This document shows, piece after piece, positions 33,572-43,400 of a DNA stretch of 64,000 nucleotides. Source of the stretch: Acidimicrobiales bacterium (GTDB lineage Bacteria > Actinomycetota > Acidimicrobiia > Acidimicrobiales > Aldehydirespiratoraceae); NCBI GenBank assembly GCA_029246685.1, contig JAQWMR010000016.1, positions 248,001 to 312,000 of the forward strand, in the 5' to 3' direction. Within the stretch, counting starts at the first letter, position 1, and each line of letters opens with the position of its first letter. The translations under genes were made by a program, and so were the position numbers. The notes beneath the pieces are model-generated. The model was not told the origin of the DNA. It saw only the letters and a program-made list of their open reading frames with translations, and did not search any database.

Positions 33572-35887
33572 TCAGTGGCCGACGGCAGCGAGCGCGACCG
33601 GAACGACTCGTTCACAACCAGCGAGACGAAGCTGGTAAGCCACCACGGTGGTCGTCCAGCGACTGTCGATCAGGTCATCGACGAGAAGACAGTCGCCCTC
33701 CAAGCCGTCGGCCGCCGTGAAGGCGCCCCAGACATTGCGCAGCTGAGAAGTCGAGTTGTGCATCTCTGCTTGCGGCTCGGTAGGCCTGGCCGTGCCTATC
33801 GCCTGGACCACGGGCAGACCGAGCCGTTCGCCAAGGCGACGGGCCAACGAGGGGACCAGGTCGGGGCGCCGCTCAGACGGGATGAAGGTCAACCATGTGG
33901 GCATCGGTGAGATCTGTTCGGCGCAGAGGTCGGCGAGCGCGTCGACGAGTTCGTCCGCAAACTCGCCGTCGTCCTCTCTCCCCTGCCGAATGAGCGGCCC
34001 CCACCCGGACTGGCCCCACCGAGCGAGAGACCAACCGGGGCCGGGTTGCTCCTCCGTGGGGATCCGGCCAGAGAGCCCGTCGATCCCGGCCGCCCACTGT
34101 TTGCGAGGCGCGATCTCGACGTGGTCGTGAAGCAGACGATCGTCGGCCTCGCTCACGACGGCGATGTCGGGTTCGACACCGAACCTGGCTTCGCGGCAGT
34201 TGTCGCACACGCCGCATGGTTCGTCGGTCGGGTCGTCGAGTTGGGCGCGCAGGTACTGCATGCGGCAGCCGTCGATCCGTTGGTACTCCTCCATCGCCGC
34301 CTGCTCGGTGCGACGCCAGCCGTTGACCTGCTCTACTCGTTCGCAGGGATAGACCCACGGCGTGGAGGTTCGGACCCAACCCGTGCCCTGCTTGGCGACG
34401 ATGCCTTCCACTTCGAGCTGTACCATCAGATTGTCGAGCCGGCCGGTGGAGAGGTTGACCCGAGCCGCGAGCTGACCTCGGCGGACCGGCTCTTCGGCCT
34501 CGTCGACCACCGCCAGGATGGCGTCGACCTCTTCCTCGGCGGGGAACGCCTGGCTGATGAACCAGTCCTGAATGTCGCGGTCTTCTGTGCCGCTGAGGAG
34601 AATGGCGTAGCTCTCGTCGAGCACACGGCCCGCCCGCCCCACCTGTTGGTAGTAGGCGATCGGGCTCTGCGGCATCTGGAAGTGGACCACGAACCCGACG
34701 TCGGGCTTGTCGTAGCCCATGCCGAGCGCCGAGGTGGCCACAACGCACTTGATCTCGTTGCTGAGGAATGCGTCGAGCACCGCCCGCTTCTCGGCAACCT
34801 CGTCCTCCGGCCCACCGCCCACGTATTGCGAGCAGCGGATGCCGTGATCACGAAGGAAGGCAGCGACCACCTCGACGTCTCGCCGCGTCAGGCAGTAGAC
34901 GATGCCGCTGCCGGGAAGGCTCGGCACGTTCTCGGCCAGCCATGCGAGGCGGGCGTCAGCCCGCCGTTTGTCGGTGTGGACCTCGAGGCGAAGGCTCTCG
35001 CGGGAAAGACCTCCGCGAATCGTGAGGATGTCCTCGCCCAGCTGACTCTCCACATCGGCGACCACGCGATCGTTGGCCGTGGCTGTGCATCCGATGACCG
35101 GCAGCGTTGCCGGGAGTCCGGCGAGGAAGGTGCCGATACGGCGGTAGTGCGGACGGAAATCGTGGCCCCAGTCACTGATGCAATGCACTTCGTCGACCAC
35201 GACAAGGCCGATACGACTCTCCATCTGGGCGAGCCATTCGTTGCGGAACTTCGGGTTCGACAGGCGCTGTTCGGCGATCAGCAAGAGGTCGATCTCATCG
35301 TTCCCGAGCCGGACCTTAATGTCGTCCCACTCATAGCGATTGGTCGAGTTGACGATGGCGGCCTGCAACCCCATTCGAGCAGCGGCCTGCACCTGGTTGT
35401 CCATCAGCGCAATGAGCGGCGACACGAGCAGCGTCGGCCCGGCGCCGCGATCGCGCAGCATGCGGGTGGCGAGGAAGTACACAGCCGACTTGCCCCACCC
35501 GGTGCGCTGCACGACGAGCGTGCGCCGCCGATCCACAACGAGCGCCCGGATGGCATCGAGTTGGCCCTCGCGGAACACCGCGTCTTTGCGATCGGTCAGC
35601 GCGTGGAGGTGTCGCTGCGCCTCGGCCTCGAAGTCGTCGTCACTCCCGGAATCCATGTCGCCGGGTCTACTCACGGGCTGTGACGCCGCGCCGCGGGCAT
35701 GAGCGAGGGCAGCGGCCAGCTTCGGAGTCGAGGTGATCGCCGCGACGACGACGTCCCGCTCCATCCGGCAGAGCTCCTCGATCTCCGGCCGCTCGAGGAA
35801 CGAGGCCGTGTTCGCGTCCCCCAACTCCCCGTGCGCGTCGATCCAGATCTCGAGCACGGCGGGCGGTGTGAGGTTCGTCTCGTTCAC
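33572..35887 (-). CDS. recQ: RecQ helicase fused to a phosphoribosyltransferase-like domain
   Basis: A 771-residue protein. After about 80 residues of unknown N-terminal sequence comes a RecQ core: REGQLDAIRALV, Walker A TGWGKSAVYF, DEVHCISDWGHDFRPHY, then helicase motifs IV-VI (ALGMGYDKPDVGFVVHF, QQVGRAGR). A zinc-binding region with four cysteines follows (C..10+..CGVCDNC), then a winged-helix stretch. The last ~200 residues end in LLVDDLIDSRWTTTVVAYQL, a PRPP-loop-like motif as in ComF/purine phosphoribosyltransferases. It unwinds DNA 3'-5' in repair; the fused domain may bind a nucleotide. The GTG start overlaps the sulfotransferase stop by 4 bp (GTGA). Confidence 0.93.
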   Translation of the reverse strand: MNETNLTPPAVLEIWIDAHGELGDANTASFLERPEIEELCRMERDVVVAAITSTPKLAAALAHARGAASQPVSRPGDMDSGSDDDFEAEAQRHLHALTDRKDAVFREGQLDAIRALVVDRRRTLVVQRTGWGKSAVYFLATRMLRDRGAGPTLLVSPLIALMDNQVQAAARMGLQAAIVNSTNRYEWDDIKVRLGNDEIDLLLIAEQRLSNPKFRNEWLAQMESRIGLVVVDEVHCISDWGHDFRPHYRRIGTFLAGLPATLPVIGCTATANDRVVADVESQLGEDILTIRGGLSRESLRLEVHTDKRRADARLAWLAENVPSLPGSGIVYCLTRRDVEVVAAFLRDHGIRCSQYVGGGPEDEVAEKRAVLDAFLSNEIKCVVATSALGMGYDKPDVGFVVHFQMPQSPIAYYQQVGRAGRVLDESYAILLSGTEDRDIQDWFISQAFPAEEEVDAILAVVDEAEEPVRRGQLAARVNLSTGRLDNLMVQLEVEGIVAKQGTGWVRTSTPWVYPCERVEQVNGWRRTEQAAMEEYQRIDGCRMQYLRAQLDDPTDEPCGVCDNCREARFGVEPDIAVVSEADDRLLHDHVEIAPRKQWAAGIDGLSGRIPTEEQPGPGWSLARWGQSGWGPLIRQGREDDGEFADELVDALADLCAEQISPMPTWLTFIPSERRPDLVPSLARRLGERLGLPVVQAIGTARPTEPQAEMHNSTSQLRNVWGAFTAADGLEGDCLLVDDLIDSRWTTTVVAYQLRLAGCERVVPVALAAVGH

Positions 35888-36603
35888 TCGCGAGGCCTGC
35901 GCAGGCGACGGATCAAAGCGATGGTGCCGACAATGAACCCGGCGCCCACGAACGGGGCGGAGCGGCCCGCAACTCGCGCAAACCGGAACCGGCGGAGCAT
36001 GGCCTCGCGGTCGTTGACTCGGGGAAAGTCGCCGGCCGGCTGAAGCACGCCGAGGAAGTCGCAGAGCGGACCCCAGCCGTCCCGCACGTCGAACACCAGG
36101 AGGCGTTCGGCCGGCACAGTCGCAATCACATCGGCAGTCCACTCGTTGTAGCGAGCGATCGCGAACTCACGGTCCTCGAAGCGCCCCTCGAAGATGCCGT
36201 CCCACGCCAGACCATCGATCATCTCGGCGAAGCGGCGGGCGAACGGGACGACTCGCCGAACCCAAGGCGGGATGAGCGTGTTGCCCTGATAGATCGTCTC
36301 GAGGGTGGACTCGTACCAGCGATCCGCATCGCGCACCGTATGGACCACTTTGGCGTCGGGGAACGCCTCCATCAGATCCTTATAGACCACGCTGGCGGGG
36401 AAGTCGACGGCGGATTCGAACTCGGCGAACAACTCGTGCCAGTCGACGGAAAGCCCGAGGCTGGCCTCGTGCCACGCCCGCACGTGGGCGCCACGACGCA
36501 TGACCTCTTCCATGTGGTAGCAGGGCCCGACCCCGAGCTCTTCGAGCGCATGCTTCATCGACAACGTGCCTGTACGCCCGAACCCGGACCCGATCACCTT
36601 CAT
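35884..36603 (-). CDS. Sulfotransferase family protein with C-terminal membrane anchor
   Basis: A 239-residue P-loop sulfotransferase. The 5'-phosphosulfate loop reads GSGFGRTGTLSMKHAL at the N-terminus, and HTVRDADRWYEST contains the 3'-phosphate Arg/Ser region. The last ~30 residues have a single hydrophobic segment (FVGAGFIVGTIALI) followed by RRLRRPRE, a tail-anchor pattern. It would transfer sulfate from PAPS to a lipid or small molecule at the membrane. Start ATG with TAGCGT 6 nt upstream. Its stop overlaps the recQ start by 4 bp, so the two are cotranscribed, an unexpected pairing. Confidence 0.88.
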   Translation of the reverse strand: MKVIGSGFGRTGTLSMKHALEELGVGPCYHMEEVMRRGAHVRAWHEASLGLSVDWHELFAEFESAVDFPASVVYKDLMEAFPDAKVVHTVRDADRWYESTLETIYQGNTLIPPWVRRVVPFARRFAEMIDGLAWDGIFEGRFEDREFAIARYNEWTADVIATVPAERLLVFDVRDGWGPLCDFLGVLQPAGDFPRVNDREAMLRRFRFARVAGRSAPFVGAGFIVGTIALIRRLRRPRE

Positions 36604-36609
36604 GGGGCC

Positions 36610-36615
36610 ACGCTA
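36610..36615 (-). promoter_or_regulatory. -10 box TAGCGT of the sulfotransferase-recQ operon
   Basis: TANNNT box 6 nt before the ATG at 36603, again the leaderless spacing. It overlaps the stop codon of the small reading frame that ends at 36613. Confidence 0.4.
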
Positions 36616-36798
36616 GGAGTCGTTGTTGAGCGGGAGGTCCATTCCCATGCCGCTGTAGGTGCCGGTGATCCCGCGGTGGTCGGCCTGGCCGGTGAACGAG
36701 CCCAGCGGGTCTCCAGGATCGCGGAGCTGAAAGTCGCCGTCTCCGTCTTGGCACAACGCGCCAGACCAGTCGACGAACTCGGACGTCTGCACGACCAT
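36613..36798 (-). CDS. Small hypothetical protein or gene remnant
   Basis: A 61-codon frame (VDWSGALCQDGDGDFQLRDPGDP, then a Gly-rich end with GITGTYSGMGMDLPLNND). The composition looks coding and secreted-protein-like, but no ribosome site or signal peptide precedes the ATG; the frame is open further upstream to about 36857 without a start. It is probably the tail of a lost lipoprotein. Not recognised. Confidence 0.3.
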   Translation of the reverse strand: MVVQTSEFVDWSGALCQDGDGDFQLRDPGDPLGSFTGQADHRGITGTYSGMGMDLPLNNDS

Positions 36799-36864
36799 GT
36801 CGATCTGCGTGTTTTCGCCGGACGGGCGGGTGGAGCTGAGCCGTGCTAGTCAAGGGTCGGAGAT

Positions 36865-37251
36865 GTGGCGCCCGTGGAATTCGGAATCTTCAACAGCGTG
36901 TACGTGCCGAAGAACTTCGCCGACGCTGATCCGGCCGGCGCAGAGCACCGACGGATCCTCGACGAGGTGGAGTACACCAAGGCAGCCGACCGCAACGGGT
37001 TCAAGTACACGTGGGCCACCGAGCACCACTTCCTCGAGGAGTACTCCCACCTCTCGAGCAACGAGAGCTTCCTCGCCTACATGGCGGCCGCCACCGACCG
37101 CATCCATCTCGGAACCGGCATCTTCAACATCACCCCGCCCGTGAACCACCCGGCCCGCGTCACCGAGCGGGTCGCCCTCATCGACCACCTCTCGGGCGGA
37201 CGCTTCGAGTTCGGGATGGGTCGAGGCTCGTCATCGCCACCGGCCTCATAG
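36865..37251 (+). pseudogene. LLM-class flavin monooxygenase, N-terminal fragment
   Basis: The first ~120 residues of a luciferase-like monooxygenase: VEFGIFNSVYVPKNF, KAADRNGFKYTWATEHHFLEEYS, SSNESFLAYMAAATDRIHLGTG, VNHPARVTERVALIDHLSGGRFEFGMGRG. This order is standard for the family, but the protein ends nine residues after GMGRG while intact members have about 350-380. The C-terminal F420/FMN-binding barrel is missing. GGAG lies 4 nt before the GTG at 36865. A deletion near 37235 removed the rest; 37252-37340 holds no recognisable gene. Confidence 0.75.
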
Positions 37252-37340
37252 GCCACGAGCGGCGATTGAGAGCCGCGGAAACGACCGCAATCTCAGCCTC
37301 GCTGCATCCGGGGGCCTGCCCCATCTCGTAGAACAGGCGT

Positions 37341-38336
37341 ATGTCGAGTCCCCACGCGGGAAAGCGGCGCACCCTCGCGGCCGCCGTCGTCCTTCTCACA
37401 CCTCCGCTGTTCGTTCTGCTGCCGGTCATCCTGGTACTCATGGCCGTGGTCGACCTGGCCATCGGCGCCCGGCGGCTTCCCCGGGCGAGGTTCCTCGGCA
37501 TGGCAGCGCACTACCTGGCGCTCGAGTGGGCCGGGGTCGTCGCCGCGATCGGACTCTGGTTCGCCACCGGCTTCGGCCGCGAGAACGAGAGACCGTGGTC
37601 GCAAGCCGCCCATCACCACGTCCAGTTGTGGTGGGCCAACTCGATCGCCCGAGCGGCCAACACCTGGCTCGGACTCCGCTTCGACACGAGCGCCGTCGAA
37701 GTCGACACAGAGAAGCCCCTCGTCATCCTCTCCCAACACGCCAGCATCCTCGACGCCATCATCCCGACCCTGCTGCTGACCGACTCGAGCGATCTCGGGC
37801 CCGCTCGCCACGTCCTGAAGCGCGAGCTCGCCCTGGATCCGTGCCTCGGCACGTACGGCAGTCGCCTTCGGAACCACTTCGTGTCACGAGCGGGCGGGGA
37901 CGATGCCGAACTCGCCTGCATCGAGGCGCTCGCCGCGACAGCGGACCGCGAACCGCTGGTGATCTTCCCCGAGGGCACCTTTCACAGCCCGGCCCGCGCT
38001 CTCCGGGCGTACAGCCGGCTCGCGACAACCGCCCCGGAACGAGTTCGAGACGGCCCGCTCGGCAACCTGCTGCCAGTCAGGCCGGGCGGGTTCACCGCGC
38101 TCCTCCGAGGCAGACCCGAGAGCTCGCTGGTCTTCGTCGCGCATGTCGGCATGGAGTCGTTCGGTTCGCTGCGCGCCATCGCCGAGAACATCCCGTTCAC
38201 CGAACCGGTCGTCATTCGCACCTGGCAGACGCCCGCAAACGACGTCCCCGCCACAGCCGAGGAGCAGCTGACACTCGTCGACGAGAGATGGCGAGCGATG
38301 GACGCCTGGATCACGGAGGCACGACCAAACCGGTAG
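37341..38336 (+). CDS. PlsC-like 1-acylglycerol-3-phosphate acyltransferase
   Basis: A 331-residue membrane-associated acyltransferase. Two hydrophobic helices at the N-terminus (VVLLTPPLFVLLPVILVLMAV and YLALEWAGVVAAIGLWFA) precede the catalytic SQHASILDA, an H-x4-D motif, and FPEGTF is the glycerophosphate-binding motif, followed by the late PVRPGGFTALL segment. It transfers an acyl group to a lysophospholipid or related alcohol in phospholipid synthesis. The start is the only good ATG before the first helix. The LLM fragment lies upstream. Confidence 0.92.
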   Translation: MSSPHAGKRRTLAAAVVLLTPPLFVLLPVILVLMAVVDLAIGARRLPRARFLGMAAHYLALEWAGVVAAIGLWFATGFGRENERPWSQAAHHHVQLWWANSIARAANTWLGLRFDTSAVEVDTEKPLVILSQHASILDAIIPTLLLTDSSDLGPARHVLKRELALDPCLGTYGSRLRNHFVSRAGGDDAELACIEALAATADREPLVIFPEGTFHSPARALRAYSRLATTAPERVRDGPLGNLLPVRPGGFTALLRGRPESSLVFVAHVGMESFGSLRAIAENIPFTEPVVIRTWQTPANDVPATAEEQLTLVDERWRAMDAWITEARPNR

Positions 38337-38357
38337 CCGGCGAGCCCGGCCGGCCGA

Positions 38358-38566
38358 TCAGTAGCCCGTAGCCACGCTGCCCGACGTCCGCTGATGCAGC
38401 CGCTCCGCGTGCGGGTTGAGCCCCACGAGGTGCGCCTCGATGTCGCGGTCTGCGAAGCGCGAGACGACGGCGTCGAGCGCGGCAATCGCCGACCTGTCCC
38501 AGATGCGCGCGCCACTCAAGTCGATCTCGACGGCCTGGTGGAGGCCATCAACGCACGAGTCGACGG
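38358..38566 (-). pseudogene. STAS-domain tail of a SulP-type transporter
   Basis: Minus-strand frame reading VEIDLSGARIWDRSAIAALDAVV, then RFADRDIEAHLVGLNPHAERLH, ending TGY-TGA at 38358. This is the core of a STAS domain (DLSGA.IWD.SA.AALD) as found at the C-terminus of SulP anion transporters. The transporter part and any start are missing: the frame runs directly into the stop of the aldo/keto reductase gene at 38567. About 70 residues of an expected 500 remain. Confidence 0.65.
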
Positions 38567-39490
38567 CTAGCCGAGAAGCGCTTCCAGCTCCGCCCGTTCG
38601 TCTGCAGTCATCGCCCAGCTCCCCGCGGCGGCGTTGCCTGCGGCTTGCTCGGCCTTCGTGGCGCCCGCGATCACCGTCGCCACCTGCGGGTTGCTCGTGA
38701 GCCAGCTCATCGCCGTATCGAGCACCGTCCGGCCCCGGTCAGCGGCCCACGAATCGACGGCCTCGATCGCCGCAATGCGCTCCTCGGAGAGGAAGACGCC
38801 GGCCCGCTCGCCCCAAGCCTTGAGGCGGCTGTCCTCGGGCAGCTCGGTCATCGACCGGTACTTGCCGGTGAGGACTCCCGACTCGAGCGGGAAGTAGGGC
38901 ACGAAGCCGACGGAGTGCCGTGCGCACGCGTCGAGCACACCGTTCGTCTCCGGGTCACGGGTCAGCATGCTCAAGTGGTTCTGCACGGTTGTGAACCGGG
39001 CCGTCCCGGCGGCCGCTTCGGCCTCATCGAGCTGCTCGGCGGAGAAGTTCGAACACCCGATCTCACGCACCTTGCCCTCGTCCACGAGCTCGGCCAGCGC
39101 CGCCAGCGTCTCGCCGATCGGCGTGCCGGGGTCCGGATTGTGGAGCTGGTAGTGGTCGATGTAGTCGGTGCCGAGCCGGGAAAGACTGCCGTCGATCGCC
39201 GTCCGCATGGCCTCCCGAGTCCCGTTCGCCGGCGATCCGTCGGCGGCCGGCATCATCCCCCACTTGGTGGCGACGTAGACGTCGTCTCGCCGACCCTGCA
39301 GCGCCGCACCGAGGAACTCCTCGGACTGCCCACCGCCATACGCCTCCGCCGTGTCGAAATAGTCGATCCCGGCCTCGATGGCGGCGTCGACCACCGCTCG
39401 GGACCGCTCGGCGTCGATCCGCATGCCGAAGTTGTTGCAGCCCAACCCCACCACCGAGACATCGAGCTGGCCGATCTGTCGTGTGTCCAT
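38567..39490 (-). CDS. Aldo/keto reductase
   Basis: A complete 307-residue AKR. The tetrad is present: Asp and Tyr in YFDTAEAYGGG, Lys in VATKWG, His in YQLHNPDP. NADPH contacts are in GCSNFSAEQL and VIAGATKAEQ. The length matches the family. It reduces an aldehyde or ketone in the cytosol; the substrate is unknown. Start ATG at 39490 directly precedes the first beta-hairpin (IGQLDVSVVGLGCNNFG). Unlike the fragment at 27330 this copy is intact. Confidence 0.94.
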   Translation of the reverse strand: MDTRQIGQLDVSVVGLGCNNFGMRIDAERSRAVVDAAIEAGIDYFDTAEAYGGGQSEEFLGAALQGRRDDVYVATKWGMMPAADGSPANGTREAMRTAIDGSLSRLGTDYIDHYQLHNPDPGTPIGETLAALAELVDEGKVREIGCSNFSAEQLDEAEAAAGTARFTTVQNHLSMLTRDPETNGVLDACARHSVGFVPYFPLESGVLTGKYRSMTELPEDSRLKAWGERAGVFLSEERIAAIEAVDSWAADRGRTVLDTAMSWLTSNPQVATVIAGATKAEQAAGNAAAGSWAMTADERAELEALLG

Positions 39491-39547
39491 CGGGTGATCA
39501 TGACCCACTCGGGCACCCCTGTCACAGGCCCGTGACAACATGGCGCG

Positions 39548-40388
39548 ATGTCGACCCGTCGGATCGCCATCCTCCCCCTTCTCATCACGATCGCGCTGCT
39601 CACACCCGCGTCCGCCCGCATCCGCCGGCGCCGACACGTCCACGGACCCGCCGATCGCCGACCCGATCCCCGGCGCCATCACGATGTCCGGCCTCGAGAT
39701 CCGCCTCGAGCACGTCGCCACCATCGCGCCCACCGGCAGCGGCCCGCTCACCCGCATCAACGGCGCGACCAACGGCGGCGACGGAAGCGGTCGGCTGTTC
39801 GTCCCCGACCTGCGGGGCGAGATCTTCGTGATCGACGGCGGCGCGCCGAGCGCATTCCTCGACGTCACCACCAGCCATCCCCACTTCACGGCGAGTCAGG
39901 GCCTCAGCTCGGGCCTCTCGTGGGTGACGTTCGATCCCGACTTCGCGTCCAACGGCCGCTTCTACACGGCGCACACGGAAGACGGCACCGCGCTCACCGC
40001 GCACACGCCGGACTTCCCCCACCAGCTCGGCCACACCATCCATGGCATCGTCACCGAGTGGACAGCCACAGTGCCGGGCGCCAACACCTTCGCGGGGACG
40101 AGCCGGGAGCTGTTGCGGGTCGGCTTCGTCTCCAATTTCCACGGCATCCAGCAGATCGAGTTCGGACCCGACGGCCTGCTCTACATCGGCATCGGCGACG
40201 GCGACAGCACCACGTTCTCCACCGGCGCCCAGTCCCTCGACTACGCCCAGGGCAAGCTCCTGCAGATCGATCCAGCGGGCAACAATTCCGCCAACGGCGA
40301 GTACGGCATCCCCACCGGCAACCCCTACGCCGCCCTCGCCGGCCTCGACGAGATCTACGCCCGCGGCTTTCGCAACCCGCACCGCGCT
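39548..40388 (+). pseudogene. PQQ-type sugar dehydrogenase, frameshifted and 3'-truncated
   Basis: ATG at 39548 opens a good signal peptide (RIAILPLLITIALLTPASA). The mature part then continues in another frame: LEHVATIAPTGSGPLTRIN, GRLFVPDLRGEIFVIDGG, FHGIQQIEFGPDGLLYIGIGDG, KLLQIDPAGN, DEIYARGFRNPHR, which is glucose/sorbosone dehydrogenase beta-propeller sequence. The shift is explained by an imperfect 10-bp tandem duplication (39607-39616 and 39617-39626); removing one copy restores TPASAGADTS in frame. Homology then ends abruptly at FRNPHR near 40388, leaving roughly the first 280 residues. Two independent lesions mark it as dead. Confidence 0.75.
39607..39626. repeat. 10-bp tandem duplication causing a frameshift
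   Basis: CGCGTCCGCC followed by CGCATCCGCC, differing at one base. Removing one unit joins the signal peptide frame to the mature-protein frame of the sugar dehydrogenase. Confidence 0.65.
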
Positions 40389-40450
40389 GATCGGCTTCAT
40401 CGCGCTTACCTGCCCGCGAGCGTCACAGTGCCCGCGTACGATCGCCAGGA

Positions 40451-43400
40451 ATGGCGATCTCGATCGAGACCACGGCGCTCGGCGCGTCGGCGCACAACGC
40501 GCTCGTCCACGCGATCGCGCGGCGCAAGCCGGACCCGCTCGCGTCGGTCGCGGTCCTCGTTCCGTCGAACTATGTCGGAATCGCCGCCAGGCGCGCGGTT
40601 GGCAGACAGGGCGGGATCACTGCGGTCACGTTCCTGACGCCGTACCGCCTCGCGGAACTGCTCGGCGCGTCCGGAGTCGCGGCAACGGGGCGTCGGCCCG
40701 TCTCCACTCCGGTGATCGCCGGCGCGGTGCGGGCCGTGCTTGCTGACGAGCCGGGTCACTTTGCGGGCGTCCACACGCACCCCGCAACAGAGCGGTCGCT
40801 GGTGCGGGCCCACAAGGCGCTCTCCGAAGTGACGTCCGGTGGGCTCGCGGCGATCGCGAGTACGTCGAGCCGAGCGGCCGACGTCGCACGCGTCCACCGC
40901 GCGGTCGCCGAGCTGCTGCGCCCCACGTTCAGCAACGAGCAGGACCTGGTCGACGCAGCGATCACCGCCATGGCCGGTGGCCACCCCGTGCTCAGCGAGC
41001 TCGGGGATGCGATTCTCTACCTTCCGCAGCGGCTCACCTCGAGTCAGGCCCGGCTCCTCACAGCCTTCAGCGATGCATCAGACCTCCACGTCATCGCCGG
41101 CACGACCGGCCACGCCGATGCGGATGCGCCCATGCGCACGAGCGTCGAGCAGCTCGGCGTCGACTGGCCCGACGAGCCGGCCCAACCCCTTCCTCGCGCG
41201 AGCCGAGGGCTCTCGGTCAGCGACGCCGATGACGAAGTCCGCCACGCGCTACGCACGATCGTCGACGCGACCCGCGCGGGCACCCCGCTCGGTCGATGCG
41301 CCGTGCTCTACGGCTCGCGCGATCCTTATGCGCGCCTGCTCGGCGATGCGTTCGATGCGGCCAAGATCGACTGGTTCGGCACGAGCGTCGAGACCGCCGA
41401 CGCCTCGCTCCTCGGCCGGTCCCTCCTCGCTCTGCTGGCGTTGCCGGACCACGACTTCAGCCGCCGTGACGTCGCCGCATGGCTCGCCGGCGCCCCGATC
41501 CGCGGCGTGGACAACCGACCTGCACCGGTCGCCGCGTGGGAACGGGCCAGCCGAGCCGCCGGCGTGATCGCCGGGCCCGAACAATGGGCGACTCGCTTGG
41601 GTCGACTGATCGAGGAACTCGAAGGCGACGCAGCGCTGGCCGACAAGGACGAGGAGCAGAGCTGGCGGGCCGGGCGCTTCCGCCGCGAGGCAGACCAAGC
41701 GACAGACCTCGCCACCTTCGTCGAGCAGCTCACCACGGACCTCAACCCGGGCGGCCGAGCCACCAGCTGGAAGGGTCTCGCGTCGTGGTGTCGCCAGCTC
41801 GTGCGGGGCTACGTCGGCGGCGAGACGCTCCGCGAGAACTGGCCACCCGACGAGAAGGCCGCCGGTCAGCGGATCGACGCGGCCATCGACCGTCTCGGCG
41901 ACCTCGACGGCATCGACCCCAACCCGTCGGTCGCCACCTTCCGGCGGGCGCTCGAACTCCAGCTCGCCGACGACATCGGTCGCCACGGCACCTTCGGCAA
42001 CGGCGTCCTCCTCGGGCCGGCCCACATGGCTCTCGGGCTCGAACTCGACGTCGTCATCGTGGTCGGGATGGCCGAAGGCTCGTTCCCCGCTCGACGCCGC
42101 GACGACCCCCTTCTCCCCGACCGTGTCCGGACCGTCCTGTCCGAGGCGCAAGGCGCTCGCGACCTCCCCACCCGCGCCGACCTCGTGGCCGACGACCACC
42201 GGGCGCTGCTCGGCGTGATGGCGGCCGCAGGCCACGTCACAATGACGTTCCCCCGCGGCGACCTCCGCCGTAGCGCGGAGCGCGCACCCTCCCGCTGGCT
42301 GCTCGACACCGTCGAGGCGCACGAGGGCGCCGGCGTTCGCCCCGCCGCCGAGGATCTCGGTCGGGTCACCGCCCACTGGTTCACAGAGGTGCCGTCCTTC
42401 ATTGCCGGCCTGCGGGCAACCGAGTTTCCCGGCCACACCCAGGAGTACGACGTCCGGGCCATGCTCGATGCGGCCGATGCCGGCGACGACGTCACCACGC
42501 TCGCCCTCGTCGGCGAACGGGCCGAACTGCGCCGCGGAGTGGATCTCATCACCGGCCGTCTCGCCCGCGCCTTCACCCGCTTCGACGGCAACCTGACCGC
42601 CCACGGCGACGCCGACCTCCGTGGCATCACCCTCCCCACCCCACTCGACCCGGACCACATCACCTCCGCGACCCGGCTCGAGACATGGTCGAAGTGCCCC
42701 CACGCTTACTTCGTCGGCCATGTGCTCGGCGTCCGCCCGGTCGAGGACCCCGAGCAGGAGTACCGGATCTCGCCGATCACGCTCGGCAACCTCGTTCACC
42801 ACGCCCTCGAACACTGGATCGCCGAGTCCCTCGCCGCTGGCACGGTCCCCACCGACGGCGCGCCGTGGACCGACGACGCCCGCCAGCGCCTCCTCACCAT
42901 CGCCGCCGAAGAGGCCGAACGCCTGGCCAACAAAGGCCTCGTCGGCCGGGCCGTCTACTGGCAGCGGGATCGCACCGTGATGTTCAGCGACCTCGCCGAA
43001 CTCGCTGCCGTGATGGACCGCCACCAACGCGTCGCCCACGGCTCCACCCCCATCCACACCGAGCTGCCGTTCGGCATGCCCCACGAGCCCACGCCACCGG
43101 TGGAGATCGCCCTGCCGTCGGGGCGTCCGCTCCGAGTCCGGGGCTCGATCGACCGGGTCGACGAGACCCACAGCGGCGACCTCGTCGTCATCGACTACAA
43201 GACCGGCAAGCGCGACGCCTACAAGAAGCTCAGCGAAGAGAGCCCCACCCCGCAAGGTCGTTTCCTCCAGCTCGCGCTCTACGCCGCGGCGGCGCGCATC
43301 GTGCTCGATCGGCCCGATGCCGAAGCTCGCGGCGCCTACTGGTTCGTGTCCCGTCGCGGCGAGTTCGAGACGGCGGGCTACCGGGTGACCGACGCAGTCG

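Noticed and set aside
37252..37340. Minus-strand coherent-looking stretch (RLFYEMGQAPGCSEAEIAVV)
   Set aside because: About 30 codons without start, ribosome site or recognisable family. It could be a remnant but cannot be supported.
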